Shown: positions 1 through 7,315 of the stretch, piece by piece | How the letters are laid out: every line of letters starts with the position of its first letter | Numbering within the stretch: the stretch's first letter is position 1 | Assembly (NCBI GenBank): GCA_902477055.1 | Contig: CABSFY010000053.1 | Coordinates: forward strand, 1 to 15,497 | Source of the DNA: an uncultured Eubacteriales bacterium | Lineage (GTDB): Bacteria; Bacillota; Clostridia; Oscillospirales; Oscillospiraceae | Length of the DNA: 15,497 nt | Direction of reading: 5' to 3' | Made by a program: the position numbers and the translations under genes | The notes under the pieces: generated by a model | The model's database searches: none | Told to the model about the DNA's origin: nothing | What the model saw: only the letters and a program-made list of their open reading frames with translations

Positions 1-1
1 C

Positions 2-715
2 GCCGCGGTTTCGCCGGATTGCGCCGGGGACGAAGGAAAGACGCTCCGCATCGGAGATCACGAATGCACAGTAACCGTTGTTCCATCCGATATGGACGTT
101 TACCATCCGCTGCACTACATTCCGCCCGCATCGGAGAATCTGAAGAAAGCGCTCTATGTTTTCTCGCCATCCTGTGAGGATGCCCTTTCCCTCGCGGCGT
201 TTCCGCACGTATCGGTGGATCTGTTCATAGACCGTCTGATTCTTGCCGAACCAACAGAGGAAAGCGCCGCCGATGTCAGGTCGTTCCTGTATCAAAACTA
301 TTCCGCCTATGCGGAGATACAGTCAACGGAAAACTTTTTGCGGCTTTCCGCCGCAAGCAGCACCCGCACCCATCAGACGTATCTTCTGTTCTACATCATG
401 TCCACGCTGGTCTTATTCGGTGCGCTGCTGCTGAACACCTATCGCATCCTGCGCCGCCGGATTCCGGAATATGCGGTGCATCATCTGTTTGGCGCAACAC
501 AGCGGTTTATCTTTGCAAGGATGTATCTGTTCGTGTTGGGATACCATGTGATCCCGCTTGCGGGTACGCTCCTGATCCTGTCATTGAACAGGCTCGCCTC
601 GCCGCTGAATCTACTCATGGTATTCGCAGCCGCCATGGGGTCGGCGCTTCTTGTCACAAGCATCGTGCAGCGGCGGTTTGTATCTAAATTTTCACAGGGA
701 TTAAGGAGGGAATGA
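2..715 (+). CDS. FtsX-like ABC transporter permease, 3' end (partial)
   Basis: The frame is open from base 2 with no stop, so the gene begins before the window; the first internal ATG (92) is not a convincing start because coding sequence continues upstream of it. The visible part is a soluble region of about 120 residues followed by a membrane segment (TYLLFYIMSTLVLFGALLLN), a basic loop (RILRRRIPEY) and two more hydrophobic segments near the C-terminus. Extracytoplasmic domain, membrane helix, cytoplasmic loop and a last pair of helices is the end of an FtsX/MacB-type permease. The stop (713-715) lies 3 bases before the start of the ATPase gene, so the two are certainly one operon. The substrate cannot be read; antimicrobial-peptide or lipoprotein-type exporters are possible. 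Confidence 0.75.
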   Translation, partial: AAVSPDCAGDEGKTLRIGDHECTVTVVPSDMDVYHPLHYIPPASENLKKALYVFSPSCEDALSLAAFPHVSVDLFIDRLILAEPTEESAADVRSFLYQNYSAYAEIQSTENFLRLSAASSTRTHQTYLLFYIMSTLVLFGALLLNTYRILRRRIPEYAVHHLFGATQRFIFARMYLFVLGYHVIPLAGTLLILSLNRLASPLNLLMVFAAAMGSALLVTSIVQRRFVSKFSQGLRRE

Positions 716-718
716 ACT

Positions 719-1414
719 ATGCCGGGAATCACCGTTACACAAGCCTGCAAGAGCTATGAAACCAGCCACTATACCGTAAAAGCGGTGAATCACGCCAATC
801 TTTCCGTGAAAAGCGGCGAAGCCGTTGCCATCGTCGGACCTTCCGGCAGCGGCAAGTCCACACTTTTGAACATGATCGGTCTGATTTTGAAGCCGGATTC
901 CGGAAGCGTCGCCGTGGACGGAGAGGAAGTCCTGAACATGAACGACAGGCGGTGCAGCGCTCTCCGAAATGCCTCGTTCGGCTATATTGTGCAGGACTTC
1001 GCCCTGCTGGACGATGAAACCGTATATCACAACATCCGAATCCCCCTGCTTTACAACAGGCAGATCAGGCGCAGGGAGCATAAGCCCCGAATCCGGGAGA
1101 TCGCGCAGAAGCTGGACATATCCGACAAGCTGAACCGCAAGGCGGGCAAATTGTCCGGCGGAGAGCGGCAGCGGGTGGCAATCGCCCGTGCAATCGTCTG
1201 TGACCAGCCGATCATCCTTGCGGACGAACCCACCGGCTCACTGGACGCGGCGAACAAAGCGAATGTCATGGACCTCCTCATGCGGCTCTGCAAGGAAAGC
1301 GGCAAGACGCTGCTCATCGTTACGCACGACCCTTCGATTGCCGAACACTGTGACAGGATCGTTCAGATGGCGGATGGCCGCATTGCGGGGAACGGGGAGC
1401 CTACTCTGTGGTAA
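719..1414 (+). CDS. ABC transporter ATP-binding protein (LolD/MacB type)
   Basis: This 231-residue nucleotide-binding subunit would power the permease encoded just upstream, at the inner face of the membrane. All ABC motifs are present: Walker A GPSGSGKST (40-48), Q-loop Gln92, signature LSGGERQRVAIARA (145-158), Walker B IILADEP (165-171) followed by TGSLD, and the switch His203 in VTHD. The length and the sequence around the signature fit the LolD/MacB/FtsE group that partners FtsX-type permeases. The start at 719 is set by AAGGAGG at 703-709 with a 9-nt gap; this site lies inside the end of the permease gene, which suggests translational coupling. A strong hairpin follows the stop. The transported substrate is unknown. 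Confidence 0.93.
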   Translation: MPGITVTQACKSYETSHYTVKAVNHANLSVKSGEAVAIVGPSGSGKSTLLNMIGLILKPDSGSVAVDGEEVLNMNDRRCSALRNASFGYIVQDFALLDDETVYHNIRIPLLYNRQIRRREHKPRIREIAQKLDISDKLNRKAGKLSGGERQRVAIARAIVCDQPIILADEPTGSLDAANKANVMDLLMRLCKESGKTLLIVTHDPSIAEHCDRIVQMADGRIAGNGEPTLW

Positions 1415-1422
1415 AAGAAAAA

Positions 1423-1447
1423 GCTGGCGGAAATTTCTGCCGCCAGC
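1423..1447. terminator. Hairpin after the ABC operon, probable terminator
   Basis: GCTGGCGG (1423-1430) pairs perfectly with CCGCCAGC (1440-1447) across a 9-nt loop, 8 bases after the ATPase stop. The plus-strand 3' side has only a poor T run, while on the minus strand the hairpin is followed by CTTTTTCTTTT. It may work in both directions; plus-strand termination is inferred from its position. Confidence 0.6.
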
Positions 1448-1608
1448 AAAATCTTCACAACAATAATGAGTGACTGCAACGAGCTTCAAGCAGGCAAGGA
1501 CGATCTTCGTTATAAGGAAAATTGTGACGGCGGCGGTAACGCTGCTTTTTTTGCTCTCATTTCACGCTGCTCTGCCGAAACAGAATAGACGGGCAAAATG
1601 TAAAATTC

Positions 1609-1648
1609 AAAGGGCCTGCTGCGGACGATTGCCCGCGGCAGGCCCTTT
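1609..1648. terminator. Long GC-rich hairpin
   Basis: AAAGGGCCTGC (1609-1619) pairs with GCAGGCCCTTT (1638-1648). The stem continues inward with GCGG/CCGC (1621-1624 with 1633-1636), leaving an 8-nt loop. There is no T tract after the stem beyond its own TTT. It could be a second terminator for the ABC operon or part of a structured RNA. Confidence 0.45.
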
Positions 1649-1780
1649 CCGTATACGGTTCGCATCGACTAAGCCCCTTCGATGCACTTGACGCGGAAGA
1701 TGTACCGAAATAGTGCTGCTCCGATTTGGCCGATCGTGCGCCGCTGCTTCGGTTTGCCAGCTCTGCCGTGTCCGAGCTTA

Positions 1781-1809
1781 GAATGCCCGGTTTCGGAAGA
1801 AACATTCAG
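1781..1809 (+). promoter_or_regulatory. Candidate sigma-G-like promoter for spoVAC
   Basis: GAATG (1781-1785), a 17-nt spacer and CATTCAG (1803-1809) resemble the forespore sigma-G pattern (GnATR, then CATnnTA), although the -10 has two mismatches. The spoVA genes of other spore formers are sigma-G dependent, which is the main reason to consider it. Confidence 0.3.
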
Positions 1810-1859
1810 AATTTTTTGAAGTAATCCGGAAAAAATAGCGAAAAAGGGGGGTACTCAAA

Positions 1860-2297
1860 ATGACAAATTCGGAATACGGTCGGCTCGTTGACTCGCTTGC
1901 GCCGAAAAGCAAGACGCTGCGCGACTGCTGCAACGCGTTCTGGACGGGCGGGCTGATCTGCTGCCTCGGGCAGCTTCTGATGATGCTGTTCCAATCCATC
2001 CCGCTCGACCGGCAGGCTGCGGGCACGGCGACGAGCATCAGCCTGATTCTGCTTTCGGCAATTTTGACTGGGCTTGCCGTGTATGACGATATCGCAAAGT
2101 GGGCCGGAGCCGGTACGCTCGTCCCGATCACGGGCTTTGCAAACTCCATCGTTTCTCCTGCTGTCGAGTTCCGGACAGAGGGCGTGGTCCTCGGCACCTG
2201 CGCCAAGATGTTCACCATCGCCGGCCCGGTTCTGGTATTCGGCACCGCCGCAAGCTGGCTCTACGGCCTGCTCTACTGGCTTTGGACGCTGTTTTAA
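1860..2297 (+). CDS. spoVAC: Stage V sporulation protein AC (SpoVAC)
   Basis: SpoVA proteins form the inner spore membrane channel that moves dipicolinic acid into the forespore and releases it at germination; SpoVAC has been described as a mechanosensitive channel component. The 145-residue protein has the family's run: soluble N-terminus, AFWTGGLICCLGQ (first membrane segment), SLILLSAILTGLAVYDDIAKWAGAGTLVPITGFANSI with the conserved AGAG-PxTGFANS stretch near residues 85-100, then VEFRTEGVVLGTCAKMF and a C-terminal membrane pair. The start at ATG 1860 follows a G-rich ribosome site (1846-1851, 8 nt away). The usual neighbours spoVAD and spoVAE do not follow; a terminator and an unrelated gene come next, so this is a stand-alone copy within the window. 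Confidence 0.93.
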   Translation: MTNSEYGRLVDSLAPKSKTLRDCCNAFWTGGLICCLGQLLMMLFQSIPLDRQAAGTATSISLILLSAILTGLAVYDDIAKWAGAGTLVPITGFANSIVSPAVEFRTEGVVLGTCAKMFTIAGPVLVFGTAASWLYGLLYWLWTLF

Positions 2298-2368
2298 TAT
2301 TCATAAACGCGAGTAATAATGCCGAAGCAGTACTGCATTTTATACTGCATAAATCGAATCGGCAAAAG

Positions 2369-2408
2369 CCCCGATGCGCTTCACGTTTTGAGCGTATTGG
2401 GGTGTTTT
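2369..2408 (+). terminator. Rho-independent terminator after spoVAC
   Basis: CCCCGATGCGCT (2369-2380) pairs over its whole length with AGCGTATTGGGG (2391-2402), with two G-T wobbles, around a 10-nt loop. TGTTTT follows at once (2403-2408). It ends the spoVAC transcript and isolates it from the next gene. Confidence 0.8.
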
Positions 2409-2447
2409 CGTAGCTGATGCTTTTTTTCGGCTTTCTTTTGGTCTGTC

Positions 2448-2476
2448 TTGCAATAAATATAATGTCGTGATATAAT
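2448..2476 (+). promoter_or_regulatory. Sigma-A promoter of the lectin-peptidase-SLH gene
   Basis: TTGCAA (2448-2453) and a perfect TATAAT (2471-2476) are separated by 17 nt. Transcription would start near 2483, giving an untranslated leader of about 45 nt. This rules out the upstream in-frame ATG at 2475, which lies within the -10 box. Confidence 0.85.
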
Positions 2477-2528
2477 GAAAATATTTCAACAGGCTATTGC
2501 CAAATTGATTTTTTGGGAGGGTAATTCA

Positions 2529-5162
2529 ATGCAAAAACGAAGGATATCCATCTTGCTTTTTTTGGCAATCACAGTTGGGTTGCTGTCGATGTTTTCCTTG
2601 CCACTACAGGCGGCATCGCTTCCGTCAACGGGGGCTTCTTCGGCAAACGCCTTAACAACAAGCGAAGCCTCTGGCTCGCGCTATGCGATTTTCGATGATG
2701 CGGCAACATGGGAAGAGGCGAAACGGAAGTGCGAGGAAAGAGGCGGCCACTTGGCCACGATCTCCTCCGCTGAGGAAAATGCTCTCGTTTACGATTATAT
2801 GATCTCTCAGGGGGTTACCTCTGCCTATTTTGGCTACAGTGATGCCGAGGAGGAGGGCGTCTGGAAATGGGTCACCGGGGAAACTGGTTCCTATGAAAAC
2901 TGGCATCCAGGCGAGCCAAATGCAGAAAGCTCTAGCGAAGATTATGCAATGTTCTATTGGAAGTTCACAGATGGCACATGGAATGACGGTGATTTTGGCC
3001 ATTTGACCAGCGGCGGCGGAAGAAACTATATCTGTGAATGGGACGACACGGACGAATCGGAATGTGCCGGGGGTCATGATTGGCGCACCAATGAAGACGA
3101 CATCGATTTTATCTGTGCCAGATGCAACAAGCATCAGTCGGTTTCTCCGGTTTTGGGTTATGACTTCAAAAAGGATGCGTTCCGTTTTTCCAATGCAGAG
3201 GTCGGCTCATACGATATTTCATTTTTAGGCTATCGTTATATGCTTCCGTCGCTGAAATATGATATCTGCGCCATCGTTGCAAATAATGTGCAGCACTTCC
3301 TGGACTACATAAATCGAGGATCAACATACGGCGGCGCGTGTTTTGGAATAGCGGCAATGAATGCCTCGTTTTTCGCAGGAATGTCAACGTCTGACTTCGG
3401 AGGCGACACAGCGGCCTCGCTCAACATCAAGGATGCTGATCTATTTAAGCTAAATTATGACACAAAACTAAAAGATGCAATCAATATTATGTATTTAAGC
3501 CAGTCGTCCATGGCTGTTGCGGTGTTCCAGAGCTTTCAGGATGGAAATGCATTTGGAGATGACAATTTTGAAGATCTCGTCAAAGTCGCCAAGGGCTTAA
3601 AGAAAGGGGATTATCCTCCGGTCGTATGCTTTAATCTTCAGCAGGGAGGTCACGCGGTTAATATCATCGGCATAGAGCCAGATGACTTCCTTAAAGATAC
3701 GTATTTTATCACGACATACGACAGTAATAATCCGTATTTTCCGAGCTATTTCTTGGTCAACAAGGATTTCTCAAGAGTACAGTTCTGTTATCGTAGTGCA
3801 AAAACAGGACAATGGGTTGAACAGTATGTGTATTCGATTTCCTATTTCATTGAATCCTCACTGTTCAACATCGATGTGCTTGCTCCGGGCCTGCGCAGCT
3901 CAGCTTTCTATGCGCTCAAAACGGCTGGGGTTACTACAGGGGATGCTTCTGTGACAGACAGAGGAGTGAGGAATACGCCAGCCGAAACGAACGGTGAGAA
4001 TGTGATCTCCTTCCTTGTGCCGAATGAAAATCAGGTGCGGATAACCACGCCAAGCGGAAAGATTGTGACGACAGAAAACGGCAGTCTTACAACCGAGATA
4101 GCTTCTGCATATATTATTCCGTTTGCCGGTGCGGCGCTAAGCACGGTTTGCCTGCCATACGAAGCAGGGGAATACACGGTTTTCTGCGAGGATACGTGTT
4201 ATATCAATATCAACCACTGTCAAAATGCAGCAACGCTTTATGCGGAAAATGGCTGTAGCATTGCTTATTCTGCTGACGGAGCATTAACCTATGGACCTGC
4301 CGACGGCACGGGATATATTGAAGCGGCGTATTACCGAAAGGACATTTTGCAAGGCTCAGACGCGATGGGCTTTGAAGCGTGGGGCAATGTGACGGATTAC
4401 CTGTCGATAACGTGTGAAGCCGGAAAAATTAAACTCAGTGGGTCCGATGCCGGCAAACAAAAGCTATTTGTAAAGCATGACAATGAAAAATTGTCAAAAG
4501 AAGAATTAACCGAAGAAGTTGACGCGGGGGCCGAGGAAATTACGGTGATCGCATCCAACGATGAAATTCAATTGTTCCCTGAGCCTACTGGCTTTACTCC
4601 CTGCGACGGTGCGACGAATTGCCCCGGCAAGGCCTTTGCCGATATGCCGGTGAAGGGAAATTGGGCGCATGATTCGATCGATTGGGCAATCTCGGAGGGG
4701 ATCACCAACGGCACGAGTGCGACGACATTCGGCCCGGAGGAGGGCTGCACGAGAGCGCAGGTCGTGACCTTCCTGTGGCGCGCGGCCGGACAGCCCGCTC
4801 CTGCAAGCAGCGCGAACCCATTTAACGACGTAAAGAAGGGCGCGTATTATTACAATGCCGTCCTCTGGGCGGTGGAGAAGGGCATCACGAACGGCACGTC
4901 CGATACCACGTTCAGCCCGGACGAAACCTGCACCCGTGCGCAGATCGTCACCTTCCTCTGGCGCTATGAGGGCCAGCCCTTGCCGGCCAGCACGAATAAC
5001 CCGTTTGCCGACGTGAAACCGAGCGCCTATTTCGGCAATGCCGTCCTCTGGGCAGTCGAAAGCGCCATCACCAACGGCACAAGCGCAACAACGTTCGCCC
5101 CCGAGGACACCTGCACCCGCGCACAGGTTGTGACGTTCCTCTATCGGGATTTGATGAAATAA
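2529..5162 (+). CDS. Secreted C-type lectin / papain-like cysteine peptidase with three SLH repeats
   Basis: This 877-residue protein is probably exported and held on the cell wall. The start at 2529 is fixed by GGGAGGG (2515-2521). Residues 1-29 are a signal peptide (MQKRR, hydrophobic core, cleavage near LQA-A). Residues 50-172 read as a C-type lectin domain: RYAIFDDAATWEEAKRKCEERGG start, Cys68, ENWHPGEPN, W-N-D at 151-153 and Cys169 in YICEW. A short Cys/His cluster follows (C179, H183, C196, C199, H202). A papain-like core is suggested by GGACFGIAAMN (Cys271), GGHAVNIIG (His375) and YDSNNP (Asp398 or Asn400). Residues 480-690 look beta-rich and are unassigned. Three SLH repeats span about 703-755, 764-815 and 825-876. 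A lectin next to a peptidase suggests glycan-guided proteolysis; substrate and activity are inference. Confidence 0.85.
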   Translation: MQKRRISILLFLAITVGLLSMFSLPLQAASLPSTGASSANALTTSEASGSRYAIFDDAATWEEAKRKCEERGGHLATISSAEENALVYDYMISQGVTSAYFGYSDAEEEGVWKWVTGETGSYENWHPGEPNAESSSEDYAMFYWKFTDGTWNDGDFGHLTSGGGRNYICEWDDTDESECAGGHDWRTNEDDIDFICARCNKHQSVSPVLGYDFKKDAFRFSNAEVGSYDISFLGYRYMLPSLKYDICAIVANNVQHFLDYINRGSTYGGACFGIAAMNASFFAGMSTSDFGGDTAASLNIKDADLFKLNYDTKLKDAINIMYLSQSSMAVAVFQSFQDGNAFGDDNFEDLVKVAKGLKKGDYPPVVCFNLQQGGHAVNIIGIEPDDFLKDTYFITTYDSNNPYFPSYFLVNKDFSRVQFCYRSAKTGQWVEQYVYSISYFIESSLFNIDVLAPGLRSSAFYALKTAGVTTGDASVTDRGVRNTPAETNGENVISFLVPNENQVRITTPSGKIVTTENGSLTTEIASAYIIPFAGAALSTVCLPYEAGEYTVFCEDTCYININHCQNAATLYAENGCSIAYSADGALTYGPADGTGYIEAAYYRKDILQGSDAMGFEAWGNVTDYLSITCEAGKIKLSGSDAGKQKLFVKHDNEKLSKEELTEEVDAGAEEITVIASNDEIQLFPEPTGFTPCDGATNCPGKAFADMPVKGNWAHDSIDWAISEGITNGTSATTFGPEEGCTRAQVVTFLWRAAGQPAPASSANPFNDVKKGAYYYNAVLWAVEKGITNGTSDTTFSPDETCTRAQIVTFLWRYEGQPLPASTNNPFADVKPSAYFGNAVLWAVESAITNGTSATTFAPEDTCTRAQVVTFLYRDLMK
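4627..5159 (+). repeat. Three tandem SLH-coding repeats
   Basis: Three units of about 180 bases encode FxDV....AVLWAVExGITNGTSxTTFxPxxxCTRAQVVTFLWR. The second and third are very similar at the DNA level (for example GCCGTCCTCTGGGC in both). SLH repeats bind secondary cell-wall polymers, so they give non-covalent wall attachment. The DNA here is far more GC-rich than the middle of the same gene. Confidence 0.85.
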
Positions 5163-5183
5163 TGTCCGTTTAACAAGACGCGA

Positions 5184-5223
5184 GCCAGCCGGCGGCGGCA
5201 TTTGCCGCTGTCGGCTGGTTTTT
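5184..5223 (+). terminator. Terminator after the SLH protein gene
   Basis: CCAGCCG (5185-5191) pairs with CGGCTGG (5212-5218), with an inner GCGGC/GCCGC stem (5195-5199 with 5204-5208), followed by TTTTT (5219-5223). It separates this gene from the amidase gene. Confidence 0.8.
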
Positions 5224-5287
5224 GCGCCCTGCGAAAATTGGAACAAATTCCCGCAGCGGGTCATAGGCTGAAGCGAGGAGGATGCCT

Positions 5288-6079
5288 ATGGAGCTGCGGG
5301 AGTGTATTTTTTACAGCAACGATTGTTACCGGCGCGGGCTGAAGATCGTGCCGCGCGGGGTGATGGTCCATTCGACGGGGGCGAACAATCCGAATCTTCG
5401 CCGCTATGTTCAGCCGGACGACGGGCTGCTCGGAAAAAACGGCAACGATAACGACTGGAACCGTCCCGGGCTGGACGTTTGCGTTCATGCCTTCATCGGC
5501 CGGAAGGCCGACGGCGGCGTGGCGACCTATCAGACGCTGCCGTGGGACCGGCGGGGCTGGCACGCGGGCAGCGGACGCAGCGGCAGTGCGAACAACTCGC
5601 ACATTTCCTTTGAAATCTGCGAGGACGCGCTGACCGACCGGAGCTATTTTGAGGCGGTCTATCGCGAGGCGACGGAGCTGACGGCGTATCTGTGCGGCCG
5701 GTATGGGCTGGATCCGCTGGCCGACGGCGTGGTGATCGACCATGCCGAGGGCCACACGCGCGGGCTTGCAAGCAATCACGGCGACGTGACGCATTGGCTG
5801 ACCCGCTTCGGCCGGACGATGGACGATTTTCGCCGCGATGTTGCGGAGCAGATGGAGGTGGAGCGGATGACGAAGCAGGAGCTGGAGGCGCTGATCGATC
5901 GGCGCATTGCACAAACGCTGGAGGGGGAAGGAACAACGCCGAGCCGCTGGGCGGAGGAGGAGCTGGCCGAGGCCGTGCGACACGGCATCACCAACGGCAA
6001 ACGCCCGCGCGGCTATGCGACCCGCGAGGAAACGGCAGTTATGGTCGAACGCCTGCGAAAGCAACTGGAAACAGAATAA
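5288..6079 (+). CDS. N-acetylmuramoyl-L-alanine amidase, endolysin-like, with SLH-like tail
   Basis: It is predicted to cut the bond between MurNAc and L-Ala in peptidoglycan as a zinc enzyme of the Amidase_2/PGRP fold. In the 263-residue protein the fold shows as VMVHSTG (His28), VHAFIGR, GWHAGSG (His92), ISFEICED (Glu109) and DHAEGHTRGLASNHGDVTHW (151-170), whose His/Asp residues are the likely zinc ligands and catalytic set; this last block is typical of phage-type amidases from clostridia. Residues 219-256 (SRWAEEELAEAVRHGITNGK...ATREETAVMVER) resemble one SLH-like unit. There is no signal peptide or membrane segment. GAGGAGG at 5275-5281 abuts the ATG at 5282 and suits the ATG at 5288 (6 nt), so 5288 was chosen. 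No holin or phage structural genes are nearby. Confidence 0.85.
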   Translation: MELRECIFYSNDCYRRGLKIVPRGVMVHSTGANNPNLRRYVQPDDGLLGKNGNDNDWNRPGLDVCVHAFIGRKADGGVATYQTLPWDRRGWHAGSGRSGSANNSHISFEICEDALTDRSYFEAVYREATELTAYLCGRYGLDPLADGVVIDHAEGHTRGLASNHGDVTHWLTRFGRTMDDFRRDVAEQMEVERMTKQELEALIDRRIAQTLEGEGTTPSRWAEEELAEAVRHGITNGKRPRGYATREETAVMVERLRKQLETE

Positions 6080-6083
6080 AGTG

Positions 6084-6114
6084 AAGCTGCTGCAAGAAAA
6101 CCTTGCAGCAGCTT
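6084..6114. terminator. Terminator-like hairpin between convergent genes
   Basis: AAGCTGCTGCAAG (6084-6096) pairs perfectly with CTTGCAGCAGCTT (6102-6114) around a 5-nt loop. It sits between the amidase stop (6079) and the aldolase stop (6132), which face each other. T runs are weak on both sides, but the placement suits a shared terminator. Confidence 0.7.
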
Positions 6115-6131
6115 TACAATCAGGGCTGAAA

Positions 6132-7094
6132 TTATGCCTTGCCGGCGCAGCCGAGGACGTCGATGAGCTTGTGCTTGACCAGCTCCTTGATGTTGGCGCG
6201 GGCGGGCTTGAGGTACTGGCGCGGGTCGAAATGATCCGGATGCTCGTTGAAGTAAGCGCGGATCGTGCCGGTCATGGCCAGACGCAGGTCGGAGTCGATG
6301 TTGATCTTGCAGACGGAGAGCTGAGCGGCGTGGCGCAGTTCTTCCTCCGGAACACCGATGGCGTTGGGCATATGGCCGCCGTTTTCGTTGATCATCTTCA
6401 CATATTCCTGCGGGACGGAGGAGGAGCCGTGCAGCACGATCGGGAAGCCGGGCAGGCGGCGGGAAACCTCTTCCAGAATGTCGAAGCGCAGAGGAGGCGG
6501 CACCAGGATGCCGTCGGCGTTGCGGGTGCACTGCTCGGGCTTGAACTTATAGGCGCCGTGGCTCGTGCCGATGGCGATGGCCAGAGAGTCAACGCCGGTC
6601 TTGGTGACGAATTCCTCGACCTCCTCGGGACGGGTGTAGGAGCCGACTGCGTGGCTGACCTCGTCCTCGATGCCGGCCAGAGTACCCAGCTCGCCCTCGA
6701 CGACGACACCGTGGTCATGCGCGTACTCGACGACCTTGCGGGTCAGCTCGATGTTGTCCTCAAAGGAATGGGCCGAGCCGTCGATCATAACGGAGGTAAA
6801 GCCGCCGTCGATGCAGCTCTTGCAGGTCTCAAAATCGGGGCCGTGGTCCAGATGCAGCGCGATGGGAATGTCGGGATTCTCAATGACGGCCGCCTCGACC
6901 AGCTTGACAAGGTAGGTGTGGTTCGCATAGGCGCGGGCGCCCTTGGAAACCTGAAGGATGACGGGAGCCTTGACCTCGTTGCAGGCCTCGGTGATGCCCT
7001 GTACGATCTCCATGTTGTTGACGTTGAACGCGCCGATGGCATAGCCGCCGGCGTACGCCTTTTTGAACATCTCGGTAGTAGTAACCAGTGCCAT
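6132..7094 (-). CDS. fba: Class II fructose-1,6-bisphosphate aldolase
   Basis: This zinc-dependent aldolase splits fructose 1,6-bisphosphate into dihydroxyacetone phosphate and glyceraldehyde 3-phosphate in cytoplasmic glycolysis, and runs in reverse for gluconeogenesis. The 320-residue protein has GAFNVNN (21-27), HLDHG (81-85, with His84 a zinc ligand and Asp83 catalytic), EGELG (133-137), GTSHG (176-180, His179), LHGSSS (211-216, His212) and NIDSD (255-259), the full class II set; length fits the family. A longer frame reaches 7157, but AAGGAG (plus 7103-7108) lies 8 nt before the ATG at 7094 and the promoter -10 lies at 7158-7163, so 7094 is the start. It is a single-gene transcript. The related tagatose-bisphosphate aldolases cannot be fully excluded by eye. 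Confidence 0.95.
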   Translation of the reverse strand: MALVTTTEMFKKAYAGGYAIGAFNVNNMEIVQGITEACNEVKAPVILQVSKGARAYANHTYLVKLVEAAVIENPDIPIALHLDHGPDFETCKSCIDGGFTSVMIDGSAHSFEDNIELTRKVVEYAHDHGVVVEGELGTLAGIEDEVSHAVGSYTRPEEVEEFVTKTGVDSLAIAIGTSHGAYKFKPEQCTRNADGILVPPPLRFDILEEVSRRLPGFPIVLHGSSSVPQEYVKMINENGGHMPNAIGVPEEELRHAAQLSVCKINIDSDLRLAMTGTIRAYFNEHPDHFDPRQYLKPARANIKELVKHKLIDVLGCAGKA

Positions 7095-7157
7095 AAAAAC
7101 AACTCCTTTATCTTGGGACAGCGGATAATTAAGCCGCTCTCCATGATTTTCGACCAT

Positions 7158-7185
7158 ATTATAGCATATTCCGATGAAAAAGCAA
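7158..7185 (-). promoter_or_regulatory. Sigma-A promoter of fba
   Basis: On the minus strand TTGCTT (plus 7180-7185) and a perfect TATAAT (plus 7158-7163) are 16 nt apart. Transcription would start near 7150, leaving a leader of about 56 nt before the fba ATG. Confidence 0.75.
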
Positions 7186-7193
7186 GAGTGGCC

Positions 7194-7229
7194 GCCCGCT
7201 TTTTTCGCTATCGTCGAAAGTTTGCGGGC
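7194..7229 (-). other. Hairpin just upstream of the fba promoter
   Basis: GCCCGC (7194-7199) pairs with GCGGGC (7224-7229), with partial inner pairing between CTTTC and GAAA segments. It lies between the terminator of the upstream operon and the fba -35 box, so it may be a second terminator stopping read-through into fba. Confidence 0.35.
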
Positions 7230-7266
7230 AAAAGGCCATTCCTCTGTGAAAAACCGACAAATAGGT

Positions 7267-7311
7267 GCAAAACCGGGAGCGTATTCTTCTGAAATACGCT
7301 CCCGGTTTTGC
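7267..7311 (-). terminator. Terminator of the ECF / YwlG-like operon
   Basis: A perfect 19-bp stem, 7267-7285 with 7293-7311, has a 7-nt loop and ends in GGTTTTGC / GCAAAACC. It begins 5 bases after the minus-strand stop at 7316. The T run is part of the stem. Confidence 0.85.
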
Positions 7312-7315
7312 TGTT

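Larger units (their letters stand above)
1415..1859. other. 445-bp gene-poor region with hairpins
   Basis: No convincing gene is seen between the ABC operon and spoVAC. A 73-codon plus frame (1470-1691) and an 82-codon minus frame (1557-1805) lack a good ribosome site or any recognisable motif and run through hairpins. Besides the hairpins at 1423-1447 and 1609-1648 there is a short palindrome CCGTATACGG (1649-1658) and a smaller stem GCATCGA/TCGATGC (1662-1668 with 1679-1685). The region may be decayed sequence or an untranslated RNA; nothing identifies it. Confidence 0.5.

Noticed and set aside
1470..1691. 73-codon plus-strand frame with a hydrophobic start
   Set aside because: It has no proper ribosome site and passes through the 1609-1648 hairpin; no recognisable family.
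1557..1805. 82-codon minus-strand frame
   Set aside because: It is Ser/Ala/Arg-rich, crosses the hairpins, and has no motif or ribosome site.
2475..2528. Longer N-terminus for the lectin-peptidase protein
   Set aside because: The ATG at 2475 lies in the promoter -10 box; the start at 2529 has a ribosome site and opens directly into a signal peptide.
4506..5264. 252-codon minus-strand frame
   Set aside because: It is antisense to the SLH repeats and its own repeats mirror them; it also crosses the terminator.
5288..6079. Prophage remnant
   Set aside because: Only the amidase resembles a phage gene; no integrase, holin, structural genes or attachment repeats are visible.
5907..7292. 461-codon plus-strand frame
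   Set aside because: It lies antisense to the aldolase gene, whose motifs are unmistakable; its Gly/Val/Asp-rich translation is a shadow of GC-rich codons.
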